Shown: piece after piece, positions 1 to 8,696 of the stretch
Numbering within the stretch: position 1 is the stretch's first letter
Layout: the number at the start of each line of letters is the position of its first letter
Assembly (NCBI GenBank): GCA_035607415.1
Contig: DATNAQ010000044.1
Span: 140,706-204,705, forward strand
Source of the DNA: JAQBQH01 sp035607415
Lineage (GTDB): Bacteria; Myxococcota_A; Polyangia; Palsa-1104
Length of the DNA: 64,000 bases
Reading direction: 5' to 3'
Translations under genes and position numbers: made by a program
Notes under the pieces: model-generated
What the model was told of the DNA's origin: nothing
Databases searched by the model: none
Seen by the model: the letters and a program-made list of their open reading frames with translations, nothing else

Positions 1-510
1 CGGCTCGAGGTGGCCCGCCAGCGCTGCGCCGCGCGCCACCTGACCTACGACGCGGCCACGACGGTGCAGCCGCTCGCCGACGCCAAGCGCATCACGCTGG
101 TCACCGACGCGCGCGACGCGCCGCCGCTGCCGTTCGTCTCGGGCGACATGACGCGCTTGCGCCAGGTCATCTACAACCTCCTCGCCAACGCCATCAAGTT
201 CACGCCCGAAGGCGGGCGCGTCGAGGTGCGCTCGGAGCTGTGCGCCGACGGCGTGCACGTGCGCACGACGGTCACCGACAGCGGGCCGGGCATCCCGCCC
301 GAGGAGCTGCCACGGCTGTTCACGCCGTTCACGCAGCTGCCGAGCACGCGCGACCTGCACGTCACCGGCACCGGCCTCGGGCTGGCGCTGTCGAAGAAGC
401 TCGTCGAGCTGATGGGCGGGCGCATCGGTGTCGAGAGCGAAGCGGGGCACGGCGCGCGCTTCTGGGTGGAGCTGCCCATCTACGACGCGGCGAACGAATC
501 GAGCGCGTAG
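1..510 (+). CDS. Sensor histidine kinase, C-terminal ATPase part (5' end outside window)
   Basis: The frame is open from the first base, so the gene starts upstream and only about 169 residues are visible. They form the catalytic HATPase domain of a histidine kinase: an N box (RQVIYNLLANAIKFTPEGG), a G1 box (DSGPGIP), an F-like segment (LFTPFTQL) and a G2 box (GTGLGLALSKKLVELMGG). The H box, sensor region and any receiver domain would lie upstream. The protein ends soon after the last ATPase strand, so no C-terminal receiver is fused here. A GTG at base 10 could be read as a start but would cut the domain, so truncation by the window edge is the better explanation. Its partner regulator is not visible. 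The family assignment is firm; the signal is unknown. Confidence 0.93.
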   Translation, partial: RLEVARQRCAARHLTYDAATTVQPLADAKRITLVTDARDAPPLPFVSGDMTRLRQVIYNLLANAIKFTPEGGRVEVRSELCADGVHVRTTVTDSGPGIPPEELPRLFTPFTQLPSTRDLHVTGTGLGLALSKKLVELMGGRIGVESEAGHGARFWVELPIYDAANESSA

Positions 511-560
511 GCGCGTCTGAAACTTGTTTGAGCGCGCGCGGCGCCGACCGCGGCGCGTGC

Positions 561-566
561 TAGGCT
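561..566 (+). promoter_or_regulatory. Putative -10 hexamer of the chitosanase gene
   Basis: TAGGCT, preceded by TGC (an extended -10 look), ends 9 bases before the ATG at 576. There is no Shine-Dalgarno sequence in between, so transcription may start at or next to the start codon. No good -35 is visible. It is one of a set of TANNNT boxes at this spacing in the window. Confidence 0.4.
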
Positions 567-575
567 GACGCTGCG

Positions 576-1586
576 ATGCGACGAGAACCGATCGTGGCGT
601 TGGCGATGCTGCTCGTGGCTGGATGCTCGTCTTCCGCAAACAGCGGCGGCGGGATGGGCGATCCGACGAGCGACCTCGCGCAATCCGGGGCGCCCGACGA
701 CGGCGGCACCGCGATCGGCGATCTCGCGTCGGGCGGCGGCGGCGGCGGTGGCAGCGGGCTCACGGCGAATCAGAAAGCCGTCGCCGAGGCGATGACGAGC
801 ATCTGGGAGAACGACACGCCCCTCCTCGACTACGCCTACTCCGAGAACATCCACGACGGGCGCGGCTACACCTCGGGCCGCGCCGGCTTCTGCACCGGCA
901 CCGGCGACGCCATCCAGGTCGTCGACTGCTACGACAAGCTGCGCACGGCGGCGAACGGCAACCTCATGGCCAAGTACATGCCGGCGCTGACGACGATCAA
1001 CGATCAGTACATGCAGACGGGCATGGACCAGGGCGACACGTCGCTGCTCGACGCCGTCGGCAATTGGGTCAATGACTGGGGCGCGAGCGACACCACGACG
1101 GCGACGCAGGCCGACTTCGACAAGTGCCAGGATCAGGTGAGCGACCTCCTCTACTACACGCCGGCGATGCAGGCGGCGACCAAGGTCGGCGCGACCTCGG
1201 CGCTGAGCCGCGCCGCGCTCTACGACATGTGGATCAACCAGGGCGACGACACGCTGGTGAAGCAGACCAACAGCGCGCTCGGCGTGGCGACGACGATCGG
1301 CGTCGGCAACACGGTCACCGAAGATCAGTGGCTCACCAAGCTCATCGAGCTGCGCCGCGATCTACTCGCCGGCGATGCCACCTGGGCGTCGTCGGTGGAT
1401 CGCGTCGCCGGCTACGAGAAGGCGCGCCGGCGCGGGAATTGGGATCTGTCGCAGCCGGTCGACAGCGCGGTGAAGGCCACGCAGTGCTGGCCGGGCGGTG
1501 GCTATCAGGACAGCGGCTATACCGCGTACGTCATCAATGCCGATGGATCGTCGGCGAAGACGACGACGGCGGCGTCCTGCCAGTGA
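576..1586 (+). CDS. csn: GH46-family chitosanase, lipoprotein
   Basis: Endo-chitosanase that would cleave beta-1,4 links in chitosan, probably tethered to the outer membrane. Residues 1-17 are a lipoprotein signal ending in LVAGC (Cys17); a Gly/Ser/Asp-rich tether runs to about residue 60. The GH46 domain follows. The hallmark DGRGYTSGRAGFCTGTGD stretch begins at residue 94. By comparison with the known Streptomyces N174 enzyme, Glu78 (in SIWEND) and Asp94 match the catalytic acid and base. The later MAKYMPAL segment and the C-terminal RRRGNWDL also fit the family. Length (336 residues) suits signal plus tether plus one catalytic domain. The 3' end overlaps the convergent minus-strand gene by 53 bases. 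Most characterised GH46 enzymes are freely secreted, so the lipid anchor is notable. Family assignment is from motif recognition, not a search. Confidence 0.86.
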   Translation: MRREPIVALAMLLVAGCSSSANSGGGMGDPTSDLAQSGAPDDGGTAIGDLASGGGGGGGSGLTANQKAVAEAMTSIWENDTPLLDYAYSENIHDGRGYTSGRAGFCTGTGDAIQVVDCYDKLRTAANGNLMAKYMPALTTINDQYMQTGMDQGDTSLLDAVGNWVNDWGASDTTTATQADFDKCQDQVSDLLYYTPAMQAATKVGATSALSRAALYDMWINQGDDTLVKQTNSALGVATTIGVGNTVTEDQWLTKLIELRRDLLAGDATWASSVDRVAGYEKARRRGNWDLSQPVDSAVKATQCWPGGGYQDSGYTAYVINADGSSAKTTTAASCQ

Positions 1587-2133
1587 CGGTCCAGTCGACC
1601 GACATCGACTCGCCGACGTCGAGGCACGACCAGCGGGCGCTGAGCTCGTCCATGCGCGCGCAGACGCGATCGAAGAGCTCGCGCGTGAACAGGCGGCGCT
1701 GCTCGTCGGGCAGGCGCTCGAGCGCGCTCTTGATCGAGCCGCCGACGCCGCCGCTGCGCGCGGGATCTTTCGAGCGGCGCGCCCATTCGCAGCAGCAGAT
1801 ATAGGCGGCGACCTCGGAGAAGTGGTCGTCGCTGCGCTCGCCGCGGCGGAGCTTGCCGGCGTCGCGGCGCTCGGCCTTGCGGCGGCGGCGCGAGGCGTCG
1901 CGGCGCGATTCGCCGGCGACGAGATGCGGAGCGCCGCCGCTGTCGCCGCCCGCGGCCCAGAAGCCGAAGATGCCGCGCGTCAGCCCGAGCTCGCTCTCGA
2001 CGATGAAGTGCGCGAGGTCGTGCGGGAGCAGGTCGCTGTAGCCGAAGGCCTGGAACTCGACCGGCGGCAGCGGCGCACGCAGCACGCGCAGCGCGTAGCG
2101 GCGGTCGTCGGTGCGATGGAACTGTACTTCCAT
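1534..2133 (-). CDS. Conserved hypothetical protein with a PHDLAHF motif
   Basis: A 199-residue protein without signal peptide or membrane helix. The start is fixed by a strong Shine-Dalgarno, AAGGAGG at 2140-2146, six bases before the ATG; longer upstream frames are antisense shadows of the next gene. The N-terminal part holds LLPHDLAHFIVESELGL followed by GIFGFWAAGGD, a pattern I associate with uncharacterised bacterial proteins; its His-Asp-x-x-His spacing could bind metal but that is inference. The middle is very rich in Arg, Lys and Asp (about residues 75-100), then comes an acidic/helical C-terminal part with a CCC cluster (AAYICCCEWA). It ends 53 bases inside the 3' end of the convergent chitosanase gene. 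Function unknown. Confidence 0.75.
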   Translation of the reverse strand: MEVQFHRTDDRRYALRVLRAPLPPVEFQAFGYSDLLPHDLAHFIVESELGLTRGIFGFWAAGGDSGGAPHLVAGESRRDASRRRRKAERRDAGKLRRGERSDDHFSEVAAYICCCEWARRSKDPARSGGVGGSIKSALERLPDEQRRLFTRELFDRVCARMDELSARWSCLDVGESMSVDWTVTGRTPPSSSSPTIHRH

Positions 2134-2168
2134 GGCGCGCCTCCTTGGTTCGTCGTCGACGCACCCAT

Positions 2169-2174
2169 AGGATA
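2169..2174 (-). promoter_or_regulatory. Putative -10 of the PHDLAHF-motif gene
   Basis: TATCCT on the minus strand, placing a transcript start near 2162 and leaving a leader of about 30 bases that contains the AAGGAGG ribosome site. The divergent space (2134-2289) shows no other clear signal. Confidence 0.35.
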
Positions 2175-2289
2175 GCGGCGCGCTTCGCTCGCGGCAACGT
2201 GTGCAGAAGCGCCGCGGCGCTGGGGTCTCGGCTCCCGGGGATGGCACGAAGAATCGCGGGGTTGTCGACGCGGACGGGCGGTACGGATC

Positions 2290-3369
2290 GTGCGATGCAC
2301 GCGCTCGATGCGTTGCGCGTGGCTGGTCGCGATCGGATGCGCCGGATGCTTGTCGACGGTCGCCCCATCGGGCGGCAACCCGGCGGCGGGCGGGCGGGCG
2401 GCGGATCTCGGCGCCGGCGGAGGCGGCGGCGCGGGCGACGGCGGCGCGGGTGGCGGCGGCGCAGGCGGCGGCGGCTCCGGCGGCGGCGATCTCGGCGCGC
2501 CCGACGGCGGCCTCGCGCCGGGCACGCTCGCCGTCAGCTGGATGCACGGGCAGGCCAACTGCAACACCAGCACCGATCCCGAGCTCCAGGTGCACGCCTA
2601 CAACGCCACGACCTACATCATCCGCGAGGACAAGTGCCGCACCTTCGAGGCGCCGTTCGTCTACGTCCTCCTCGGCACCACGTCCGCGCTCCTGCTCGAC
2701 ACCGGCGCCACCGACACCGCCGCGCTGCACGATGAAGTCGTCAAGCTCGTCGGCAGCCGCCCGCTCCTGGTCGCGCACACGCACGCCCACGGCGACCACG
2801 TCGCCTCCGACGACAAATTCAGCGGCCAGCCCAACACCACGGTGGTCGCGCACACCGTCGCCGCGGTGCAGGCCGCCTTCGGGATCGCCACCTGGCCGAC
2901 GAGCCAGGGATCGATCGACCTCGGCGGCCGCGTGATCGACGCCGTCGCCATCCCGGGCCACGAGGCCACCCACATCGCGCTCTACGATCGCCAGACCGGG
3001 ATCCTCTTGACGGGCGACACGCTGTACGCGGGCCTCCTCTTCGTCAGCGACTGGACCGCCTACCGCGCGAGCGTGGCGCGCCTGCAACAGTTCGCGGCCT
3101 CGCGCCCCATCAGCCACGTCCTCGGCGCACACATCGAGATGACCAGCACGCCGACGGTAAACTACGCGTACGGCACGACCTATCAGCCGAACGAGCACGT
3201 GCTCGAGCTCGGCCCGAGCCACCTAAAGGAGCTCGCCGATGCGCTCGTCGCGCTCGGCCCGACCGCGCCGACGGCCTCCCGTGTCAGTCAGTGCCAGAAC
3301 GCGCCGCGCCCGCTCGACGCCGGCTGCGCGCTCATCGTGCACGACGACTTCGTGATCGATCCGCAGTAG
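2290..3369 (+). CDS. Metallo-beta-lactamase-fold hydrolase, lipoprotein
   Basis: A zinc-dependent hydrolase of the metallo-beta-lactamase fold, exported as a lipoprotein. Residues 1-20 form the signal with a lipobox ending in Cys20 (or Cys17), then a long Gly tether to about residue 75. The metal motif is AHTHAHGDH (residues 162-170, giving the HxHxDH core at 165-170). Further ligands fit PGHEATH (222-228), the Asp in LLTGDTLY (243) and His281 in LGAHIE. This ligand set resembles glyoxalase II-like and related hydrolases rather than class B beta-lactamases, but substrate cannot be told. Start may be GTG 2290 or ATG 2308; both keep the signal. It is tail-to-tail with the amidohydrolase gene, with three bases between the stops. 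Confidence 0.88.
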   Translation: MRCTRSMRCAWLVAIGCAGCLSTVAPSGGNPAAGGRAADLGAGGGGGAGDGGAGGGGAGGGGSGGGDLGAPDGGLAPGTLAVSWMHGQANCNTSTDPELQVHAYNATTYIIREDKCRTFEAPFVYVLLGTTSALLLDTGATDTAALHDEVVKLVGSRPLLVAHTHAHGDHVASDDKFSGQPNTTVVAHTVAAVQAAFGIATWPTSQGSIDLGGRVIDAVAIPGHEATHIALYDRQTGILLTGDTLYAGLLFVSDWTAYRASVARLQQFAASRPISHVLGAHIEMTSTPTVNYAYGTTYQPNEHVLELGPSHLKELADALVALGPTAPTASRVSQCQNAPRPLDAGCALIVHDDFVIDPQ

Positions 3370-3372
3370 CGA

Positions 3373-4929
3373 TCAGTTGCACTTGACGAGCGGCGTGAGC
3401 GGGGCGAAGTCGAAGCCGTCGCCGGCGGTCTGCGCATCGGCGGCGGTGAGCGCGGCGTCGAGCGCGCTCTTGATGTCGGCGTACGACTGATTGAGCTTGT
3501 TGGTCGTGTCGCTCGATGCGATGCACAGGAGCTTCGGCGTGCCGCACACGTCGAGCATCTCGCACGGCGGATTGGCCGGCGCCGCCGCCGCCAGCGCCAT
3601 GTCGGCGTACTGCACCTTGCCGCCGACCATCACGAGCTGCACATCCTTCGGCGTCGCCGCCAGCACCGCGTCCCACGGCTTGGTCGTGTCGCCCGCGTAG
3701 ACGACGAGGTCGGCAATGTAGCCCTCCTTGATCTGCCCCAGCCGATCGCCGACGGCGAGCACGGCCGCCGCGTTCTTCGTGGTCATCGTCAACAGGTCCT
3801 GCGCCGTCAGCTTGTCGCCGAAGTGGGCGTTGTCCCAGCTGTCGGCGAAGCGCATCTCGTCGAGCAGGTTCTGGCTGCCGCCCATCGACCAGTCGGGCGC
3901 GAGCGCCACCGTCACGCCCGCGGCCAGCGCCGTCGGGATGTCCGCCGTCTGGCCGTAGAGCGACACGTTCGACGCCGGCGACCAGGTGAGCTTCACGCCC
4001 TTTTGCGCCATGGTGGTGAACTCGGTCATGCCGAACGCGGTGCCGTGCGTGATCGTCGTCTGCGGCGCGAGCAGGCAGCCCGCCGTCGTCGTCACCGAGC
4101 TGAGCGTCGCGAACTCGGCGAGCGCGCGCGAGTCGGTGCCTTCGCCGCAGTGGATGAGGTACGCCGTCGTCGAGCCGTCGGCGAAGTTGCCGCACACGCC
4201 GTCGGCGCTGGTCTTCGACGGCGGGAAGGTCGCGCTCGTCTGGATCGAGTCGGTGCCGAGGCCGTTCTGCGCCACGTCGATCGAGCGCGCCACCGAGCCG
4301 AAGCAGGCCGACGAGGTTCCCGGCAGCCCGACGATGCTGGTGGTGCCGGCGACCAGGCCCTTGAGCTCGCCGTACTTGTCGATCTCGCAGCGCAGGCTGC
4401 CGGCGGCGGTGCCGTAGGGCGTGTTGGCGCACCAGGTCGGCTTGCCCTGCGAGTCGTTGACCAGGCACTGCTTGACGTCGAGCATCGCGGCGTAGCGCGG
4501 CTCGGAGGTCCAGTCGTTGTGGTTGGTGTAGACCATCGACGGCTTCCAGTCGTCGTTGTCGAAGATGTCGAACAGGATGTGGTTGTGCGTGTCGAGCATG
4601 CCGGGGGCGATGACGCCGTGCGTGTCGATCACGGTGGCGCCGCTGGCGCCGGGCATCTGCGCGCACTGCGTGCCGCTGGCGACGCAGGTGATCTTGTCGG
4701 CCTCGACGAGGACCTGGCCGTCGATCGCCTCGTCGGGCGTGACGATCATCCCGGTGAGGAGGACGTTGCCGGAGCCGACGATGACGCCGCCGTCGCCGCC
4801 ACCGCCACTTCCGCCGCCGCCGGCCATGTCGGGCGGGCCGCCGACGGTGACGTCACCGCGGCAGGCGGGAAGCGACAGCGACGCGACGACGAGAAGAACC
4901 ATCCGCACGCGAGAGGTCACGAGTGCCAC
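3373..4929 (-). CDS. Amidohydrolase-family lipoprotein
   Basis: A metal-dependent amidohydrolase (cytosine deaminase / ATZ-TRZ-like group) with a lipoprotein signal: hydrophobic stretch, then SLPAC. A Gly-rich tether with PPDM follows. The composite start of the fold (VLLTGMIVTPDEAIDGQVLV) leads to the first metal motif, DTHNH (HxH). Later metal or catalytic residues are suggested by YLIHCGEG, TITHGTAFG and the Asp in VALAPDWSMGG. The final beta-sandwich is seen in GYIADLVVYAG. Length, 518 residues, is normal once signal and tether are subtracted; a late Cys-containing tail (CEMLDVCG) is extra. GTG 4929 has TACGAT six bases upstream, which suggests a leaderless start there; ATG 4902 is the alternative. 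Substrate is unknown. Convergent with the MBL-fold gene. Confidence 0.88.
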   Translation of the reverse strand: MALVTSRVRMVLLVVASLSLPACRGDVTVGGPPDMAGGGGSGGGGDGGVIVGSGNVLLTGMIVTPDEAIDGQVLVEADKITCVASGTQCAQMPGASGATVIDTHGVIAPGMLDTHNHILFDIFDNDDWKPSMVYTNHNDWTSEPRYAAMLDVKQCLVNDSQGKPTWCANTPYGTAAGSLRCEIDKYGELKGLVAGTTSIVGLPGTSSACFGSVARSIDVAQNGLGTDSIQTSATFPPSKTSADGVCGNFADGSTTAYLIHCGEGTDSRALAEFATLSSVTTTAGCLLAPQTTITHGTAFGMTEFTTMAQKGVKLTWSPASNVSLYGQTADIPTALAAGVTVALAPDWSMGGSQNLLDEMRFADSWDNAHFGDKLTAQDLLTMTTKNAAAVLAVGDRLGQIKEGYIADLVVYAGDTTKPWDAVLAATPKDVQLVMVGGKVQYADMALAAAAPANPPCEMLDVCGTPKLLCIASSDTTNKLNQSYADIKSALDAALTAADAQTAGDGFDFAPLTPLVKCN

Positions 4930-4935
4930 GGTCCC

Positions 4936-4941
4936 ATCGTA
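4936..4941 (-). promoter_or_regulatory. Putative -10 hexamer of the amidohydrolase gene
   Basis: TACGAT on the minus strand, six bases before the GTG at 4929, with no ribosome site between. It supports GTG 4929 as a leaderless start. The rest of 4942-5088 shows only an Ala/Arg-rich open frame that I do not accept as a gene. Confidence 0.4.
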
Positions 4942-5088
4942 ACATATGGGCCGCGTCGGGGGCAGCGGCCGTGGCGGCGGCGCGGGCGTCGGCGAGCACG
5001 GCGCGGACGGCGCGCTGGGTGTCGGGCTTGGTTCGCGGGCTCATACTCCCCAATACGGGAGCGCGGCCGGGTTCTTCCCGCGATCGCG

Positions 5089-5265
5089 CTATTCGCGGCT
5101 CGCGCTGACGACGTAGTCGTCGAGGTCGGGGTCGTAGCGCGCCGTGATCACGTTGGGGCGGCAGCAGACCGGGCAGTCCTCGACGTACTCCATCTCTTCG
5201 CCGGCGCCGCGATCGGGATCGGTGTCGACCGATTCGCCGCACGCGGGGCACTGGTACCAGGCCAT
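5089..5265 (-). CDS. Small CPXCG-motif cysteine-rich protein
   Basis: A 58-residue protein. Residues 6-11 read CPACGE and residues 29-37 read EDCPVCCRP; this pair of Cys motifs flanking an acidic segment is the signature of the bacterial CPXCG cysteine-rich family (about 60 residues, presumed zinc-binding, function unknown). The C-terminal part (ARYDPDLDDYVVSA) is acidic as in the family. Its ATG overlaps the stop of the upstream NHL gene in a TGATG arrangement, so it is probably made by translational coupling from that transcript. No signal peptide, hence cytoplasmic. The coupling to an exported propeller protein does not explain its role. Confidence 0.85.
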   Translation of the reverse strand: MAWYQCPACGESVDTDPDRGAGEEMEYVEDCPVCCRPNVITARYDPDLDDYVVSASRE

Positions 5266-8200
5266 CAGCGCACCACCAGGACGGCCTGCTCGTCGAGGAT
5301 GGCGAGCCCGCCGTCGGGCAAGACGGCGAGCCCGCTCGGGCGGTTGAGGCGGCCGGGGATGGCGCCGACGGCGACGCCGTGCTGGCCGAGCACGCCGGCG
5401 TAGGTGGTGACGGTGGCGCTGGCGATCTCGATGCGGCGGATCGCGCCGTTGCCGCTGTCGGCGACGTAGAGGTGGCCGGCGCCGTCGTAGGCGAGATCGA
5501 GCGGCGTGACGAAGCGCGCTTCGTGGCCGATGCCGTCGAGCGCGCCGCCCGAGCCGGGCATGCCGGCGAGGGTGTCGACGGTGGCGGCGTCGAGCGCGAG
5601 GCGGCGGATGGCGTGGTTGCCGCTGTCGGCGATGTAGAGGTTGCCGGCGCCGTCGAGCGCCAGGCCTTCGGGCGCGCTGAACCGGGCGTTGGCGGCGGGG
5701 CCGTCGTCGGTGCCGCGGGTGCCGACCTGGCCGGCGATGGTGCTGAGCGCGCCGGTGGCGACGACGAAGCTGCGGATCACGTGATCGTTGCGATCGCTCA
5801 TGTAGATCGTGCCGGCGCCGTCCGAGACGATGGAGCCGGGGGCGTCGAGGCGCGCGGCGGCGCCGATGCCGTCGTCGGCGCCGAACGCGAGCGGCACGCC
5901 GGCGACGACGGTGAGCGCGGCGCCGGGCACGCCGATGCGATCGAGCGTGTGGCCCGAGAGATCGGTGGCGAAGAGCGCGCCCGCGCCGTCGAAGGCGAGG
6001 CCGTAGGGGATCGAGAAGAAGGCGCCGGCGCCGGTGCCGGCGAACTGCGCGCAGAAGGTGCCGCAGCCGGCGATGGTGGTGACGGCGCCGCCGGGCAGCG
6101 TCACCGCGCGCAGCGTGGCGCCGTTGGGCTCCACCAGGTAGAGGCTGCCGCCGTCGAGGGTGAGGCCGGAGGGCTCGTCGAACGACGCGGCGCCGCCGGT
6201 GCCGTCGAGCGTGGGTCCGGCGGTGGCGCCGCCGGCCAGCGTCGTGACCACGCCGGCCGTGCTGACCGCGTGCACGAGCGCGTCGCGATCGCTGTAGTAG
6301 ACGGTGCCGGCGCCGTCGACGGTGAGGCCGGTGAGCCCCATCGAGCCGGGCAGCGCCGCGACGGGCGTGGTGACCGAGAAGTCGGCGAGGCTGACCTTGC
6401 GGATGCGCTTGCTGCCGGGCTCGCCGACGTAGAGAAAGCCGCCGGCCGCGGCGAGGTACGACGGCGACGTGAAGCGCGCGGCGCCCGCGGTATCGTCGAC
6501 GTCGCCGGCCATCTTCAGCGCGCCCGCGACGGTGGTGACCGCGCCCGACGCGAGGTCGACGCGGCGGAGGGCGTGGTTGTTCGCGTCCGCTACATAAAGG
6601 AGGTTGTTCGTGGCGTCGCAGGCGACGTCGCGCGGGGTGTCGAAGCGCGCGGCGGCGCCGGTGTCGTCGACGCCGTCGGCGAGCTCCACGGCGCCGGCGA
6701 TCGTCGTGACCGCGGCGGTGGCGAGATCGATCTTGCGGATGGTGTCGTTGCCGGCGTCGGCGAGATAGAGCGCGCCGCCCATCACGCAGCCGCCGGCCGG
6801 CAGGTTGAGCTGCGCGCCCGCGCCGCTGCCGTCGATGTTGCCGCCGTAGCCGAAGGTGCCGGCGAGCGTCGTCAGCGCGCCGGTGGCGACCACGTACTTG
6901 CGCACGACGTCGTTGGCCGGCTCGACGATGTACAGCGTGCCCGCGCCGTCGGTCAGGACGCGCTCGGGCGAGTTGAAGCGCGCGTGCGCGCCGCTGCCGT
7001 TGCGGTCGAAGCGCCAGGGCGTGCCGGCGAGCGTCTGCACGCTCCCGGAGGCGACGTCGACCTGTCGGACCGCGCTGTTGTAGGCGTCGCTGACGTAGAG
7101 CGCGCCGGCGCCGTCGAAGACGAGGCTGCGTGGCTGATCGAAGCGCACGCCGGCGCCGATGCCGTCGAAGTAGCCGCCGGCGAACGCGGGCGGGCCGGCC
7201 ACGACCGTGCGGCCGCTGCCGTCGAGGTTCACGCGCAAGATGGCGCTCGAGATGAGCAGGCTCACGAAGAGGTGCCCCTGCCCGTCGAGCGCGAGGCCGC
7301 CGCCGCCGGCGAGGTCGTCGCTGGCGCGGGCGAGCGTGGTCACCGCCCCGGTCGTCACGTCGAGCGCGCGCAGCCCGAGGTCGGCGATGTAGAGCGTGTT
7401 GCCGGCGAGCGCGACCTGGCCGAGGAACGAGAAGTGCGCGCCGGTGCCGGTGCCGTCGCGATAGCCGTAGCCGCCGCCGGCGAGCGTGACCTCGGTGCCG
7501 TCGGCGACGGTGACGCGCACGATCTTCTGCTGCGCGCGATCGGCGACGTAGAGGTAGCTGCCGCCGTCGAAGGCGAGGCCGACCGGATCGCCGAAGCCGC
7601 CGGCGATGGTGCGCACGCTCCTACTGGCCACGTCGAGCGCGCGCACGGCGCCGTTGCCGGAGTCGGCGACGTAGAGCGTGCCGCTCGCGCCGTCGTACGC
7701 GAGGCCGAGCGGCCCCGACCAGAGCGCGGCGGTGCCATTGGTATTGCCGGTTTGGCCGGCAATTCCGGAAATCGTGGTAACCGCGCGCGTGCCGAGCTCG
7801 ATTCGCCGGATCGTATTGTTGTCGGAGTCGCTCACCAAGAGCGCGCCCTTGCCGTCGAGCGCGACGCCCCACGGGTGATGGAAGATCGCGTTCGTGCCGG
7901 TGCCGTCGGCGGCCCCGCCCGCGCCGGCCAGCCCCGCCACCGTCGTGACCGCGCCGCTCGGCAGCGCGACCGCGCGCACCGTGTGGTTGTCGTAGTCGGC
8001 GACATAGAGCGTACCGGCGCCGTCGTACGCGAGGTGCTCGGGTGTGGCGAAGCGCGCGCTCGTGCCGCTGTCGTCGGCGGTGCCGTCGGCGCCGAGCGCG
8101 CCGGCCAGGAGCGCCACCTTGCGCTCGACGACGGTGATGGTCGCCCTCGCCTGCAGCCCGTCGTCGGTCGAGGCCGACAGGTGATAGTCGCCGACCGTCG

Positions 8201-8483
8201 CCGGCGCGGTGTAGAGCCCGTGATCGTCGACGGAGCCGCCGCCGGCTTCGACCACCGACCACTGCGCGCGACGGCTGGCGGCGAACTGCTGCGTGCGCCC
8301 GGGTCCGAGCTCGATCGTCGACGGCAGGATGGTCAACCCGACGCCCAGGTCGCCGCCGCCGCCCATGTCGCCGCGGTTCGTCGACGAGCCACACGCCGCC
8401 ACGAGCACCGCCGCCAGTACGAAGAAGCGCTTGTCCAAGAATCCCCTGACGACTCCAGTGTACGCCGCCGTGACTTTGCGCAT
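5265..8483 (-). CDS. NHL-repeat beta-propeller lipoprotein (paralogue of the 15655 gene)
   Basis: A 1072-residue exported protein. A hydrophobic N-terminus ends in the lipobox VAAC, then a Gly/Asp tether (RGDMGGGGDLG) and an Ig-like strand region (about residues 50-115, with GLYTAPATVGDYHLSAS). The rest is a long series of NHL-type units of about 50-60 residues with the pattern LYVADSGN-HAIRRI-VTTLAG, enough for two or more propellers. NHL propellers usually bind proteins or glycans; no catalytic residue is visible. ATG 8483 gives a rather long n-region; a TTG at 8438 preceded by AGGGGA gives a more normal signal and is possible. The closing segment, LAVLPDGGLAILDEQAVLVV, is shared with the paralogue at 15655-18840. 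Stop overlaps the start of the CPXCG gene. Confidence 0.88.
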   Translation of the reverse strand: MRKVTAAYTGVVRGFLDKRFFVLAAVLVAACGSSTNRGDMGGGGDLGVGLTILPSTIELGPGRTQQFAASRRAQWSVVEAGGGSVDDHGLYTAPATVGDYHLSASTDDGLQARATITVVERKVALLAGALGADGTADDSGTSARFATPEHLAYDGAGTLYVADYDNHTVRAVALPSGAVTTVAGLAGAGGAADGTGTNAIFHHPWGVALDGKGALLVSDSDNNTIRRIELGTRAVTTISGIAGQTGNTNGTAALWSGPLGLAYDGASGTLYVADSGNGAVRALDVASRSVRTIAGGFGDPVGLAFDGGSYLYVADRAQQKIVRVTVADGTEVTLAGGGYGYRDGTGTGAHFSFLGQVALAGNTLYIADLGLRALDVTTGAVTTLARASDDLAGGGGLALDGQGHLFVSLLISSAILRVNLDGSGRTVVAGPPAFAGGYFDGIGAGVRFDQPRSLVFDGAGALYVSDAYNSAVRQVDVASGSVQTLAGTPWRFDRNGSGAHARFNSPERVLTDGAGTLYIVEPANDVVRKYVVATGALTTLAGTFGYGGNIDGSGAGAQLNLPAGGCVMGGALYLADAGNDTIRKIDLATAAVTTIAGAVELADGVDDTGAAARFDTPRDVACDATNNLLYVADANNHALRRVDLASGAVTTVAGALKMAGDVDDTAGAARFTSPSYLAAAGGFLYVGEPGSKRIRKVSLADFSVTTPVAALPGSMGLTGLTVDGAGTVYYSDRDALVHAVSTAGVVTTLAGGATAGPTLDGTGGAASFDEPSGLTLDGGSLYLVEPNGATLRAVTLPGGAVTTIAGCGTFCAQFAGTGAGAFFSIPYGLAFDGAGALFATDLSGHTLDRIGVPGAALTVVAGVPLAFGADDGIGAAARLDAPGSIVSDGAGTIYMSDRNDHVIRSFVVATGALSTIAGQVGTRGTDDGPAANARFSAPEGLALDGAGNLYIADSGNHAIRRLALDAATVDTLAGMPGSGGALDGIGHEARFVTPLDLAYDGAGHLYVADSGNGAIRRIEIASATVTTYAGVLGQHGVAVGAIPGRLNRPSGLAVLPDGGLAILDEQAVLVVR

Positions 8484-8696
8484 TCAAACTTTCTTGATGC
8501 GCGCGCGACCCGCTCGTTGACGAAGCGCATTTCCCGTCGAGAAAACTGCGGCGCGCGTCACGCGATCGCATCACACCGACGCGCTAACGGTTCGACGGGT
8601 GATAGCGCTCACTCGGCATTTCGATCGCCGCTTTGTATGTAGCTCGCGCCCGAGCAGCCTCCGTTTCCGACGGAGATCACACCGAGGGGGACACGC

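Noticed and set aside
4853..5044. 63-codon minus-strand open frame starting MSPRTKPDTQRAVRAVLADA
   Set aside because: It has a GGGGAG upstream, but overlaps the amidohydrolase start by about 77 bases, is Ala/Arg-rich and matches no family I know. Not supported enough to list as a gene.
5379..8642. A 1087-codon open frame on the plus strand opposite the NHL gene
   Set aside because: Low-complexity Ala/Gly/Val/Arg translation with no signal or domain, while the opposite strand encodes clear NHL units.
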